DNA of 64,000 nucleotides, from contig NZ_CANLZW010000017.1 in assembly GCF_947495625.1 (NCBI RefSeq), positions 1 to 64,000 of the forward strand. The letters run 5' to 3'. Position 1 is the stretch's first letter. Each line of letters starts with the position of its first letter. Positions 36,050-46,701 of the stretch are shown here, one piece after another. A program made the position numbers and the translations under genes. This stretch comes from an uncultured Cocleimonas sp. GTDB taxonomy: Bacteria; Pseudomonadota; Gammaproteobacteria; Thiotrichales; Thiotrichaceae. Below the pieces are notes generated by a model, which was not told the origin of the DNA, did not search any database, and was given only the letters and a program-made list of their open reading frames with translations.

Positions 36050-36136
36050 AAAAAGTGCCTAGCTCTGCATAAATTCTATTTACGTTTTTTAAAAACAAAA
36101 ACGGAATATCATTTAAAAGTAGGGGGGTGACCTTTT
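36050..36136 (+). repeat. 85-bp dispersed repeat, best preserved copy
   Basis: AAAAAGTGCCT (36050-36060), a 54-bp insert (36061-36114) beginning AGCTCTGCATAAATTC and containing CGTTTTT and AAAAACG inverted arms, then a canonical G-rich motif AAAAGTAGGGGGGTGACC. It lies 3' of batD, between convergent genes. Confidence 0.85.
36115..36136 (+). repeat. G-rich dispersed motif as right end of a long repeat
   Basis: AAAAGTAGGGGGGTGACCTT is a perfect core forming the right end of the 85-bp repeat, separated from its usual upstream AAAAAGTGCCT block by 54 bp. Confidence 0.9.
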
Positions 36137-36155
36137 AGATATAACGTTTTACATT

Positions 36156-36851
36156 TTAAAAGATTAAAGCTCTTTGCAATGTATAAAGGCCCATCGCGAT
36201 AACTAATAAGCCCGCACCTATTCTAACGGCGGGTAGTTTTACCCATCTGGATAATCGAGCGGCAATAACACCCATCGCGAGTAAATTAGGTAATGTGCCT
36301 AAGCCAAAAAACAACATGATTAAAGCGCCCTCTAATGCGCTACCTGCTGATAATGTCCAGATCAGTGCCGTGTACACTAAGCCACAGGGTAACCATCCCC
36401 AGATAAAGCCTAACGGCACTGCTTGCCTAAAATTGGTGACAGGGATAAACCGTTTACCAATCGGTTGCAGATGCTTCCAGAATTTTTGGCCGATGATTTC
36501 AATTTTGGCGAGGCCGCTCCAGAATCCTGCCAGATATAAACCTAAAGCCACCATAAACACAGCGGCGATGGTTGCGAGTACTTTTTGAGCTGTTTGTAAG
36601 CCGGTTAATTCAATAAGAGATGAGCCGATAAAAGCAACGATTGCCCCGGCAAGGGTGTAACTGGTGATGCGGCCAAAGTTGTAGCCGAGTGAAATGATAA
36701 ATGCAGATTTTTGTGAGGCGTTATTATTGCCTACATTGCCTAAGCTGAGGGCTCCGACAATACCCCCACACATGCCAAAACAGTGAACGCCACCCAGCAA
36801 CCCAGTAATAAAAGCAACCAGGTACTGGGAGTGGTTTAGCCATTCTGGCAT
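36156..36851 (-). CDS. COG2836-type membrane protein (TauE/SafE-like, HCxGMCGG motif)
   Basis: The 231-residue protein has about six hydrophobic helices and the signature GGVHCFGMCGG near the N-terminus, with the histidine and cysteines that suggest metal contact. Members are often named sulfite exporter TauE/SafE or found with cytochrome cbb3 assembly (ccoS/fixI) genes, where copper handling is suspected. Neither ccoN nor fixI is adjacent, so the role is open. hspQ starts 12 bp upstream on the same strand. Confidence 0.82.
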   Translation of the reverse strand: MPEWLNHSQYLVAFITGLLGGVHCFGMCGGIVGALSLGNVGNNNASQKSAFIISLGYNFGRITSYTLAGAIVAFIGSSLIELTGLQTAQKVLATIAAVFMVALGLYLAGFWSGLAKIEIIGQKFWKHLQPIGKRFIPVTNFRQAVPLGFIWGWLPCGLVYTALIWTLSAGSALEGALIMLFFGLGTLPNLLAMGVIAARLSRWVKLPAVRIGAGLLVIAMGLYTLQRALIF

Positions 36852-36863
36852 GTATGGCTAGGA

Positions 36864-37184
36864 TTAATTGATGGTTTGGCGTGGCATGTAATGCCCAGCT
36901 TCATAGTCTTCGAAGATGTCATCCACCATAGGGTGCTCAACTTCCATATTCGAAGAATCTGTATAAATATTCTGTTCTGAAACGTAAGCCATGGAGCCTT
37001 CTTCGTCGACAAGAATATGGTACCAAGGTGCATCTTTTGAAGGTTGGTTGGTTGTGTATTGATCGTACCAATCATCAGAACCCTGGAAATCGGCATCGAC
37101 GTCTACGATGACCCCACGGAATTTCTGATTTCTATGAATGATTACATCACCAATATTGAATCCTGCTGTTGTTAATATGCTCAT
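36864..37184 (-). CDS. hspQ: Heat-shock protein HspQ
   Basis: The 106-residue protein belongs to the YccV/HspQ family (hemimethylated-DNA-binding-like fold). Diagnostic parts are FNIGDVIIHRNQKFRGVI, WYDQYTT and APWYHILVDEEGSMAYVSEQN. In E. coli it modulates Lon and stability of DnaA. Length is standard. A CTTGAAA heptamer on its strand 110-130 bp upstream suggests sigma-32 control, consistent with the name. Confidence 0.9.
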   Translation of the reverse strand: MSILTTAGFNIGDVIIHRNQKFRGVIVDVDADFQGSDDWYDQYTTNQPSKDAPWYHILVDEEGSMAYVSEQNIYTDSSNMEVEHPMVDDIFEDYEAGHYMPRQTIN

Positions 37185-37293
37185 GTCATGCCCCTGTTGT
37201 TGATGTGTTATTAATCTACCGTTATGTGTACAGTTTTTTTGTTGGTTTAATCTAATCTCACAACTACTTACACAGTTAGTTATTAATACTAAC

Positions 37294-37319
37294 GTATGGT
37301 TCTTTTATTTGGTTTCAAG
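37294..37319 (-). promoter_or_regulatory. Possible sigma-32 promoter of hspQ
   Basis: On the minus strand an exact CTTGAAA (37319-37313) is followed after 11 bp by AACCATAC, a partial match to CCCCATNT. The spacing is shorter than the usual 13-14, so the call is tentative, but the exact -35 upstream of a heat-shock gene is notable. Confidence 0.4.
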
Positions 37320-37418
37320 TAGGCCTTATGTAAATGCCTAAGGAACCTTTTCTTATAAATTGATTATCAACTAATTGTAATTATTTTTAGAGAGATCATT
37401 GTTTGCATAATTCTAGCG

Positions 37419-38651
37419 TTATGTCTGTTCGACACTCTCTCTTAAGCATTTTAACGCATTTAGCCTGCGTTTATAAAGCTCTTCCTTGATTTTTTCTCCA
37501 CTATAGCCTTCTTTGATTATTTCTTGTACGTCCACATCAGCGGCAGTTTTGCGGGCTAAACTAAAAAAAGGAGCTTGTTGATAGTCATAGTCTTCATAGC
37601 CTGGGCGGCCATGACTATCTGCAGTACAGGCGAGTAAAAATTGTTCGAAGCGCTCTGGTCTGCGAAATGCATCCGTGTTATTCAGCACTTTCAGTAATGT
37701 TTTAGCTTTTACTTCAAAGGCTCTATGTACATGTGTGTGATAGCGTGATGTTATCTCTGCTAACTGCCTGAACTCATTTGGTATGCGGTAACGCTCACAA
37801 AGTTCTTTAACTAAGTAAAAGCCTCTTTCTTCATGATCATAGTGATGTGGCAATATATCTTTGGGTGTTGTGCCTTTGCCTAAGTCGTGTGTCAATGCAG
37901 CAAACCGAACCACGGGATCATCACTAAGAATGCATGATTGTTGCAGAACCATCATCGTATGAACCCCAGTGTCAATTTCTGGATGATGCTCCACAGGTTG
38001 AGGCACACCAAAAAGTCGGTCAATTTCCGGGAATAAAACCTTAAGTGCGCCACATTCTCTCAAGACTTCAATAAAAACGTCTGGGGAAGGTTCGGCTAAT
38101 GCCCTCACAGTTTCTTGCCAGACACGCTCGGCAACCAAAGAATCTACTTCGCCTTCTTTTACCATTTCACTCATGAGTTTCATGGTTTCGTCAGCAACGG
38201 TGAATCCCAGTGTTGAAAAGCGTGCAGCAAAGCGAGCTATTCTGAGTATTCTTACAGGATCTTCCTTAAAAGCGGGAGAAACATGCCGAAGTATTTTATT
38301 TTCAATGTCAGCCAAACCATTTACATAATCAATGACTTTGCCGTTTTCATCTTCAACCAAGGCATTGATGGTTAAGTCTCGTCTTAAAATATCATCTTCT
38401 AGGGTGACGTTTTTATCAGCGTGGAATTGAAAGCCAGTATAACCGGCTGCTGTTTTTCTTTCGGTACGTGCAAGGGCGTATTCTTCAGCTGTTTTGGGGT
38501 GCAAAAAAACAGGGAAGTCTTTGCCTACAGGAGTAAAATTTTGCTCTATCATTTCTTCTGGGCTCGAGCCGACAACAACCCAGTCACGATCTTTGACGGG
38601 AAGTCCTAATAATTTGTCTCTTACGGCGCCGCCGACTAAATAGGTGTTCAT
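37419..38651 (-). CDS. cca: Multifunctional CCA tRNA nucleotidyltransferase
   Basis: The 410-residue enzyme adds or repairs the CCA end of tRNAs. The N-terminal MNTYLVGGAVRDKLLGLPVKDRDWVVVG is the poly(A)-polymerase-head nucleotidyltransferase core with catalytic acidic pair in KDRDW. RRDLTINAL and RILRIARFAARF (the nucleotide-recognition segment) are typical, and a C-terminal HD domain (VRFAALTHDLGKGTTP, HDLGK) gives phosphatase/phosphodiesterase activity. The frame extends 12 codons upstream, but the ATG at 38649-38651 starts exactly at the conserved block. Confidence 0.95.
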   Translation of the reverse strand: MNTYLVGGAVRDKLLGLPVKDRDWVVVGSSPEEMIEQNFTPVGKDFPVFLHPKTAEEYALARTERKTAAGYTGFQFHADKNVTLEDDILRRDLTINALVEDENGKVIDYVNGLADIENKILRHVSPAFKEDPVRILRIARFAARFSTLGFTVADETMKLMSEMVKEGEVDSLVAERVWQETVRALAEPSPDVFIEVLRECGALKVLFPEIDRLFGVPQPVEHHPEIDTGVHTMMVLQQSCILSDDPVVRFAALTHDLGKGTTPKDILPHHYDHEERGFYLVKELCERYRIPNEFRQLAEITSRYHTHVHRAFEVKAKTLLKVLNNTDAFRRPERFEQFLLACTADSHGRPGYEDYDYQQAPFFSLARKTAADVDVQEIIKEGYSGEKIKEELYKRRLNALKCLRESVEQT

Positions 38652-38764
38652 AACGAAATTATACCCGAAAAAATTAACTCGCCTCACGATGTTTATTTAG
38701 GGTGATTTTTTAATTGCCTAAGTACTAATACCTATTAAGTAATTCTCACGTTGTTTTAAATTGA

Positions 38765-40195
<1,431 letters not shown>

Positions 40196-40271
40196 CTAAT
40201 TCAAACAACGAAAAGTTGTTAAATGTACAAAACTTATCCTAGTTTATAGGAAAAGTAATTTGGTAGAATAG

Positions 40272-40297
40272 ACGGGGAGCTTTGCTTCCCGTTTTTT
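40272..40297 (+). terminator. Rho-independent terminator after sqr
   Basis: ACGGGGAGC and GCTTCCCGT pair with one G-T wobble around a TTT loop (40272-40292), and the stem runs directly into T6. It is a textbook terminator 77 bp after the sqr stop. Confidence 0.92.
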
Positions 40298-40338
40298 GTG
40301 GAACAAAACAGATATTCTGATTAACAAAAAGGATCTTA

Positions 40339-41169
40339 ATGAAACTTCCTGAAAATATTTCTTCTCATGTAAATCTCGCATTGCAAGAAGATATTGGTAG
40401 TGGCGATGTGACTGCTGACTTAATTCCCAGAGAAAACCAATCCAAAGCCAATGTTGTTTGCCGTGATGATGCGACACTTTCGGGAATTCCCTGGTTTAAC
40501 GAAGTATTTCATCAGATCGATCCTGATGTGGAAATCACATGGAATTATAAGGATGGTGAAAAAGTTGATGCTAATGAGATCATTTGCTCACTATCAGGCA
40601 ATTCCAGATCAATCCTTAGCGGTGAGCGTGCAGCATTAAATTTTCTGCAAACTCTATCTGCTACAGCAACGCAAACACAAAAATTTGTATCGGCAGTAAA
40701 GGGTACGAATGCTCGAATATTAGATACTCGCAAAACTATACCAAATCTGCGTGATGCTCAGAAATATGCGGTACTTTGTGGTGGTGGTAAAAATCACCGT
40801 ATAGGTTTATACGACATGATTCTGATTAAAGAGAATCATATTATGGCTGCAGGTTCGATTACAGAAGCAGTAAAGCAGGCGAAACAGTTACATCCAGATA
40901 TCAAAATTGAAGTCGAAACTGAAAATTTTGAAGAATTCAGAGAAGCAACTAAAGCAGGCGCAGATGTCATAATGCTAGATAATTTTGATTTGAAAACGAT
41001 GCGAGAAGCAGTACTGGAGAATGACGGGCGAATCTCTCTAGAGGCTTCTGGTGGAGTTAATCTGGACACTGTAAGGGGAATCGCCGAGACAGGCGTAGAC
41101 TTTATTTCCGTTGGTCAGATTACAAAGGATATCGCAGCCGTTGATCTTTCAATGAGATTTGAATTGTAA
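40339..41169 (+). CDS. nadC: Nicotinate-nucleotide pyrophosphorylase (quinolinate phosphoribosyltransferase)
   Basis: The 276-residue enzyme converts quinolinate and PRPP to nicotinate mononucleotide in de novo NAD synthesis. Family segments are LQEDIGSGDVTADL, the loop ARILDTRKTIPNLR that binds phosphate, GGGKNHRIGLYD, IKENHI and the C-terminal SGGVNLDTVRGIAETGVDFIS. Length is typical. It is not adjacent to nadA or nadB. The helicase gene is convergent 78 bp downstream. An AAAGGA ribosome site is 5-10 bases before the ATG. Confidence 0.96.
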   Translation: MKLPENISSHVNLALQEDIGSGDVTADLIPRENQSKANVVCRDDATLSGIPWFNEVFHQIDPDVEITWNYKDGEKVDANEIICSLSGNSRSILSGERAALNFLQTLSATATQTQKFVSAVKGTNARILDTRKTIPNLRDAQKYAVLCGGGKNHRIGLYDMILIKENHIMAAGSITEAVKQAKQLHPDIKIEVETENFEEFREATKAGADVIMLDNFDLKTMREAVLENDGRISLEASGGVNLDTVRGIAETGVDFISVGQITKDIAAVDLSMRFEL

Positions 41170-41247
41170 TATAGGTAGGCAATTCAATGAAAAAGTAAAA
41201 TTCATTTTCCAGAGAAAAACACTTCATTCTGATTGCTCTAAAAACTG

Positions 41248-44200
41248 TCAATTAGCTATTTTGAAGTTTGATGTAGCTTCCGGAACTCCATTTGTAAATG
41301 ATATTTTGCTTAGTGGTGTCACTGGAATTTTATCCCCAGGTAGAAGAATGCCGACCAGATTTAACGGGTCCGCCGAAGAAATCGTAATCGATTGATCTGT
41401 TTTATTCTTTTTGCGGGATTTTCGCAGTACATTGAGCGCTTCGGGTAAAGCGAACTGCTCGCCACTGACACCGTTTACAAAACGTCCGCCACGAATTTCA
41501 CCGCGCGCTTCCATACGCCAGTAAACGCGTAATAAATCACGCCATTGCGGTAGGTTATTTTCGCGTTCTAACACTTTGCGGAAGATGACGCCGTAACGAT
41601 TCAGTAGCGTCCATGCGATGAATTCTATTTCATCCTGATTCAGTGAGGCTTGAGTTGTTTCTGTGTTGTTGATTTGTCTGATCAAACTCCAGCGGCCGGC
41701 ATTATCGAAAGGTGACACTTTGGCGGTGCTTCTTCCACGCCGTGCGTGAAACTTAGGACGTTTGGCTGAAGGCGTAATCAATGCGCGCAAACCTACGTAG
41801 GCGTCTGACGTGACTAATCCCCAGTTGACTAATTCACCCAAAGCATCTTCGACTTGAGTGCGCAAAATACCTGTGTGTTGAACAATGTCGAAGAAGAATA
41901 ACGCACCATGATTGCTTAACGCTTCAGCGACTTTTTCTGCATAGGGGCTGAGTTTGTATTCGTCGGGTTTTCCTGCGAGTTGCTTCCATTGGGGAAGATG
42001 GCTTCGTTGCAATAAGGCAATGGGAGTATTCTTCACGGGTGATTTCTTCTTGGTAAGTTTTTTACTTGAAGAGGCGACATTCAAGCGTAGCCAGTTAATT
42101 CTTCCAGAAATACACAGGCTATCTAACATATCGATACTGAAATTTTTGATGCGCGCTGGCAATACGCCTTCTTGCCACGCAGCCGCGGAAAGCGAAATAC
42201 CCTCCAGCTGTTCGAGTACATGAGCAAGGGATTCAGTACCTTCGCCTTTATCCACCAAGCCCTGCCATTCAAATAAGAATGACATATAGTTGGCCAGCGA
42301 AACGGGTTCAATTTCACGGCGTAGTCGAGAAATAGTGTAGCGATGGATGCGTGCGAGCAGTCTGCGCTCACACCATTCAACTTCGCTATTTTGTCGGGTG
42401 AAGTGACCTTGAATAACGAAGCCTTCCTGTTCAAGCGCGAGTAAAACCTGATTGGTTTTATTTGCATCGATTCCTAATGGTTGACCTAGTTGCTCGGCAG
42501 TGACAGGACCGAGCCCTTCCAGCCTACTGCGTAAAATTTCCAGTAATGGGTTCTCTGTAGAAAAAGTGCCTGTAAGTGGGGGGGTGACATTTTGTTTGTT
42601 ATTAGTAGATTCGAGGCTAGTTATTTCGCGGTTTGATTCAGGAATAACCGCCAGAAACTCGTGTAACCGTTCTGCAGCAACCCATAATATATCTGCATTA
42701 CTATCAGAGTGGATTATCTTAATTTTATGCGCACGACTTTCATTGGCGAGCTCATCAAACATGTGTTGCCAGCCACAATTGCTAATCACATCGACAGCGC
42801 TATTCGATAATACTTTGCCTTGCTCAGTTTCGAGAATAAAACCCAATACCATCAGTGCATCGTGTAATTCATCGGCAGTGCGCACAATCGGCCAGGCTTC
42901 TTCGCGTACTTTCTCTATCGCTGCATTATCTAATTTGCGTAATGAGGCGGCATCCTCAGTGCTCATAAATGGCTGAGATTTAATCGCCATGGTGCGGCGT
43001 TCTTCAGCCTCGCCATCGTCGAGGAATGCGTAAGGTTTTGCGGTAATCACTTCTTGAGAAAGCGGTGATGGTGAAGTTAAATCACAACAGGTGATATTGA
43101 TTTTGCCCGTTTCGATCTTCTGTAAGACTTCGATTAAACCATCGATATCCATGGTTTCATTCAGGCAGTCTTTGATGGTTTGTTCTACCAAAGGATGATC
43201 AGGAATTTCGCGTTCGCCAGCGATATTCTCCAGACAGGCAATCTGATCGGGAAACACCACGGCCATTAAATCTTCGGCATCAGAGCGCTGAAAGTAGGGG
43301 GGTGACCTACGGCCAAAACGATTGCGCAAAACGGCCAGTGAAATCGTCGCATTCCAGCGCCAGCGTGTCGGGAATACAGGAGCATCTAACATCGCCTGAA
43401 TTAACACTTCACGCACCGTTTTCGAATTTAGGTAGCGGGCGACTTCCTCCATGGGAAAACTATGGGTGGATGACAATGACAGCACAATACTGTCTTCCAG
43501 CGCGGCTGCTTGTAATTCGAAATTAAACTTACGGCAAAAGCGTTTTCGTAAAGCCAGACCCCACGCTTTGTTGATGCGTGATCCAAAAGTGGAGTGAATC
43601 ACGAAATGCATATCGCCCACTTCATCAAAGAAGCGTTCGAAAAGAACATTGCTTTGTGTCGGCAGTAAACCTAACGCCGCTTTGGCAGCAGCCAGATAAG
43701 CAACCAATTGTTCGGCAGCACTTCGTGATAAGTGATATTCAGCACGCAAAAAAGCAATTGCGCATTCTTCGCTTTCGTCGAGTAATTCATCGACCGTTTC
43801 ACGTAGGGCGGATACGGTTCCTGATAATTCATCGGTACGCCCCAATGCATCACCCACCCAGAAAGGAATGTTAGGTGGTTGACCATCCGCGTCTTCGACA
43901 AACACTTTGCCGATTTCTGATTTTAATATTCGATAAGAGCGATTACCCAATTGGAAAATATCTCCGGGCAGGCTTTCAAAGGCAAAATCTTCGCCCACGC
44001 TTCCAATACGATAACCCTCAGGTTGCAATACCACATCGCAATCGAATTGATCGGGAATTGCACCGCCATTGGTTAGCGAAATAATGCGCGCGCTTTTGCG
44101 GGGACGAGCAAGACGGTTGATACCATCATAATGTATGTAGGCACCGCGTCTTCCGCGTCGTGTAGAAAAACCATCCGCTAGCATCTTTATAATGTCATCG

Positions 44201-45549
44201 AAGGTTTTTTGCGTAAGCTCAGCGTAGGGTAATGCTTTTTTAAATGTCTGATAGAGTTCATCGACGTTCCATTCGCGCGCACTAACTTCAGCAACGATTT
44301 GTTGTGAGAGAACATCCAGCGGTTGTTTGGGAATAATAACCCGATCTAAATCATCCTGATTTGCGGCATGTAATAATGCCGTGGTTTCAACTAGCTCATC
44401 GCGACTTAATGGGAAAATGCGCCCCTTAGGCGTTGCCCCAACAGCATGACCTGAACGTCCAACGCGTTGTAAAAATGCGGCAATCGACCGAGGTGAACCG
44501 AGTTGCACAACCAGATCAATATCACCAATATCGATACCTAATTCTAATGACGCTGTGGCGACTAAGCATTTAAGATTACCTGCTTTCAGGCGTTGCTCAG
44601 CTTCGAGTCGTTTTTCTTTTGCCATACTGCCATGGTGCGCCATGACGTTTTCTTCGCCAATTCGATCAGCCATGCTTTTGGCAACGCGTTCGGCTAAGCG
44701 TCGAGTATTTACAAAGATCAGCACCGATTTATGCGTATTGGAAAAGTATTCAAGGCGCGCGTAAATCTCTTCCCAGATCTCATTCGACATGATTGCGCTA
44801 AGTGGTGAGGCAGGCATTTCAATGGCAAGATCGCGCTCGCGAGAATGACCTGTGTCGATAATCGCACACTCCTCATCACGATCACCGACTAGAAACTTAG
44901 CCATGGTCTCGATGGGTTTTTGTGTAGCGGATAAACCGATGCGTTGCAGATGAGATTCTGGATTGTGTTCCTTGGTGAGCGCTTCCAGTCTTTCTAATGA
45001 GAGCGTTAGGTGGGAACCACGTTTACTCCCTGCGATGGCGTGAATTTCATCGATGATGACGGTTTGCACGGTGCTTAACATCTTTCTGCCAGACTCAGAA
45101 GTCAGCAGAATGTAGATCGACTCTGGGGTGGTGACAAGGATATGCGGCGGTGTGCGAATTGCTTTGGCGCGCTCTGCTTGAGGTGTGTCACCGGTTCTCA
45201 CCCAGGCGCGCGCATCGACATCGTGCAAACCTAATTCTAATAGTGAATCACGGACGCCTTGCAACGGTTGTTGTAAGTTGATTTGAATATCATTGGAAAG
45301 GGCTTTTAATGGTGAGATGTAAAGTACGCGGGTTTCATTTTCCAGCCCGCGTTCGAGCCCTTCTTTTATTAGCTGATCAATCGCAGATAAAAATGCGGCG
45401 AGCGTTTTACCCGAACCTGTTGGCGCTGCGAGTAATGTGTGTTTTCCCTGATTTATTGCAGACCACGATTGCTCCTGAACATCCGTTGCTGCTTTAAAGT
45501 TAGAATTAAACCAGCGGGTGATGGCCGGATGGAAACTAGGAGAACTCAT
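41248..45549 (-). CDS. lhr: Lhr-type large DEAD/H helicase
   Basis: The 1433-residue protein has an N-terminal helicase core: Walker A APTGSGKT near residue 42-49, motif II IDEIHAI, motif Ib TPESIYILL and the second RecA domain with VGRSGHAVGATP. It is followed by a winged-helix/Lhr-core region and a long C-terminal extension found in Lhr, including late winged-helix-like segments (GPVTAEQLGQPL, IVQHTGILRTQVEDAL). Lhr is a 3'-5' DNA/RNA helicase with DNA-repair links. The frame extends 18 codons upstream of the ATG at 45549; family proteins begin close to FHPAITRWF. Two copies of the G-rich motif lie inside, antisense to the gene. Confidence 0.9.
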   Translation of the reverse strand: MSSPSFHPAITRWFNSNFKAATDVQEQSWSAINQGKHTLLAAPTGSGKTLAAFLSAIDQLIKEGLERGLENETRVLYISPLKALSNDIQINLQQPLQGVRDSLLELGLHDVDARAWVRTGDTPQAERAKAIRTPPHILVTTPESIYILLTSESGRKMLSTVQTVIIDEIHAIAGSKRGSHLTLSLERLEALTKEHNPESHLQRIGLSATQKPIETMAKFLVGDRDEECAIIDTGHSRERDLAIEMPASPLSAIMSNEIWEEIYARLEYFSNTHKSVLIFVNTRRLAERVAKSMADRIGEENVMAHHGSMAKEKRLEAEQRLKAGNLKCLVATASLELGIDIGDIDLVVQLGSPRSIAAFLQRVGRSGHAVGATPKGRIFPLSRDELVETTALLHAANQDDLDRVIIPKQPLDVLSQQIVAEVSAREWNVDELYQTFKKALPYAELTQKTFDDIIKMLADGFSTRRGRRGAYIHYDGINRLARPRKSARIISLTNGGAIPDQFDCDVVLQPEGYRIGSVGEDFAFESLPGDIFQLGNRSYRILKSEIGKVFVEDADGQPPNIPFWVGDALGRTDELSGTVSALRETVDELLDESEECAIAFLRAEYHLSRSAAEQLVAYLAAAKAALGLLPTQSNVLFERFFDEVGDMHFVIHSTFGSRINKAWGLALRKRFCRKFNFELQAAALEDSIVLSLSSTHSFPMEEVARYLNSKTVREVLIQAMLDAPVFPTRWRWNATISLAVLRNRFGRRSPPYFQRSDAEDLMAVVFPDQIACLENIAGEREIPDHPLVEQTIKDCLNETMDIDGLIEVLQKIETGKINITCCDLTSPSPLSQEVITAKPYAFLDDGEAEERRTMAIKSQPFMSTEDAASLRKLDNAAIEKVREEAWPIVRTADELHDALMVLGFILETEQGKVLSNSAVDVISNCGWQHMFDELANESRAHKIKIIHSDSNADILWVAAERLHEFLAVIPESNREITSLESTNNKQNVTPPLTGTFSTENPLLEILRSRLEGLGPVTAEQLGQPLGIDANKTNQVLLALEQEGFVIQGHFTRQNSEVEWCERRLLARIHRYTISRLRREIEPVSLANYMSFLFEWQGLVDKGEGTESLAHVLEQLEGISLSAAAWQEGVLPARIKNFSIDMLDSLCISGRINWLRLNVASSSKKLTKKKSPVKNTPIALLQRSHLPQWKQLAGKPDEYKLSPYAEKVAEALSNHGALFFFDIVQHTGILRTQVEDALGELVNWGLVTSDAYVGLRALITPSAKRPKFHARRGRSTAKVSPFDNAGRWSLIRQINNTETTQASLNQDEIEFIAWTLLNRYGVIFRKVLERENNLPQWRDLLRVYWRMEARGEIRGGRFVNGVSGEQFALPEALNVLRKSRKKNKTDQSITISSADPLNLVGILLPGDKIPVTPLSKISFTNGVPEATSNFKIAN
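42571..42592 (+). repeat. G-rich dispersed motif inside the helicase gene, copy 1
   Basis: GTAAGTGGGGGGGTGACATT (seven G) is preceded by A5, GTGCCT: the extended block as in intergenic copies. It is antisense to lhr and encodes NVTPPLTGTF, a stretch between domains. Confidence 0.85.
43291..43310 (+). repeat. G-rich dispersed motif inside the helicase gene, copy 2
   Basis: AAAGTAGGGGGGTGACCTAC has a perfect core but no upstream A-tract. Antisense to lhr it encodes GRRSPPYFQRS, a segment that is probably conserved, so this copy may be partly forced by protein sequence. Confidence 0.7.
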
Positions 45550-45648
45550 CTTATGATAATACGCTTTTTGTTCGCTTTTCTCCAGTCTGTAATTAGTTAA
45601 CACTTCTAAGAGGTATTTAGCTGATCTATGTTTTGAAAAAAACTCGCT

Positions 45649-45668
45649 AAAAGTGGGGGGGTGTATTG
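45649..45668 (+). repeat. G-rich dispersed motif upstream of the K+ channel gene
   Basis: AAAAGTGGGGGGGTGTATTG with seven G, preceded by A7, CTCGCT. It ends 12 bp before the ATG of the channel gene, so it also overlaps the 5' untranslated region. Confidence 0.85.
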
Positions 45669-45680
45669 TAGAATAAAGAT

Positions 45681-46697
45681 ATGAGCGAACCCCGTCGAAA
45701 ATGGCTGTATCAAGTATTAGAACAAAATCATAAAGGCGCTTATGGTAATGTCATAAATATTGGCTTGATGGTGTTGATTTTTTTGAATGTGTTCAGCATT
45801 GTTGCGGCGTCTGAGCAGAGTATCCATGATAAGTACACTGTATTTTTTCGCTGGATGGATCTGTTTACATTGGTGGTTTTTACCGTTGAATACTTTATGC
45901 GTGTCTGGGTTTCTATTGAAAGAGAAACGCACGAAGAACGTCATCCGTTTATGACTCGTTTACGCTATATGTTTACCCCAATGGCAATGGTGGATTTATT
46001 GGCGATATTACCTTCTTATTTACTTTTCCTCGGTCATGATTTTCTTATTTTAAGAGCATTGCGTTTAATTAGAATATTTAAATTGACGCGTTATTCCCGC
46101 TCGATGGAGTTACTCACAACGGTTTTTAAGCAAGAAGCTGAGACAATTCTCTCGGCAATATTTGTTTTGATGATTCTTATTGTTATTTCAGCTGCGGGTA
46201 TTCATATTGTTGAAGGAAAAATTCAACCTGAAGAATTTGGGAGTATTCCCAGAGCCTTGTGGTGGGCTACGGTTACTTTGACGACTGTAGGTTATGGTGA
46301 TGTCGTCCCGGTTACCGGAATAGGGCGTGCGCTTGGAATTGTAATAGTGATCACGGGTATTGGTATGGCGGCGTTACCAGCTGGTATATTGGCTTCTGGT
46401 TTTACATCAGAAGTGACGCGTAGGAGAGAGCATTTTAAGACCGCGCTGATGGTTTGGGTAGAAGACGGCACTTTTAGTAAACATGAAAATTCCGAATTTA
46501 TTGAGTTGAGATTGAATCTCGGCATATCTAGAACAGACGCAGCCATCATGCTGCGTGAAGCCAGAGCAATAAATAAACGGAATAAAGTTAAAAAAAATAA
46601 CACCAGTGTCAACGTCTGCCCCAATTGCGGATTTGACCTCAATGAGCATGCTGCTGAAGCAGCTAAAGAAAATGCGTTTAGTAAAGATAGAGAATAA
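45681..46697 (+). CDS. Voltage-gated potassium channel (Kv type)
   Basis: The 338-residue channel has six transmembrane helices (S1-S6), an S4 with regularly spaced arginines (ILRALRLIRIFKLTRYSRS), and the selectivity filter TVGYGD at residues 202-207. The cytoplasmic C-terminal tail contains a CPNCGFDL motif, a single zinc-ribbon-like CxxC with a partner cysteine not apparent. It resembles other bacterial Kv channels such as KvAP-type rather than KtrB. It is 5 bp upstream of the hemerythrin gene, so the two are likely co-transcribed. Confidence 0.9.
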   Translation: MSEPRRKWLYQVLEQNHKGAYGNVINIGLMVLIFLNVFSIVAASEQSIHDKYTVFFRWMDLFTLVVFTVEYFMRVWVSIERETHEERHPFMTRLRYMFTPMAMVDLLAILPSYLLFLGHDFLILRALRLIRIFKLTRYSRSMELLTTVFKQEAETILSAIFVLMILIVISAAGIHIVEGKIQPEEFGSIPRALWWATVTLTTVGYGDVVPVTGIGRALGIVIVITGIGMAALPAGILASGFTSEVTRRREHFKTALMVWVEDGTFSKHENSEFIELRLNLGISRTDAAIMLREARAINKRNKVKKNNTSVNVCPNCGFDLNEHAAEAAKENAFSKDRE

Positions 46698-46701
46698 TCA
46701 A

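Noticed and set aside
42500-42976. A 158-codon open frame antisense to the helicase gene
   Set aside because: It has serine-rich, unnatural composition and no start signal; the opposite strand encodes conserved Lhr sequence.
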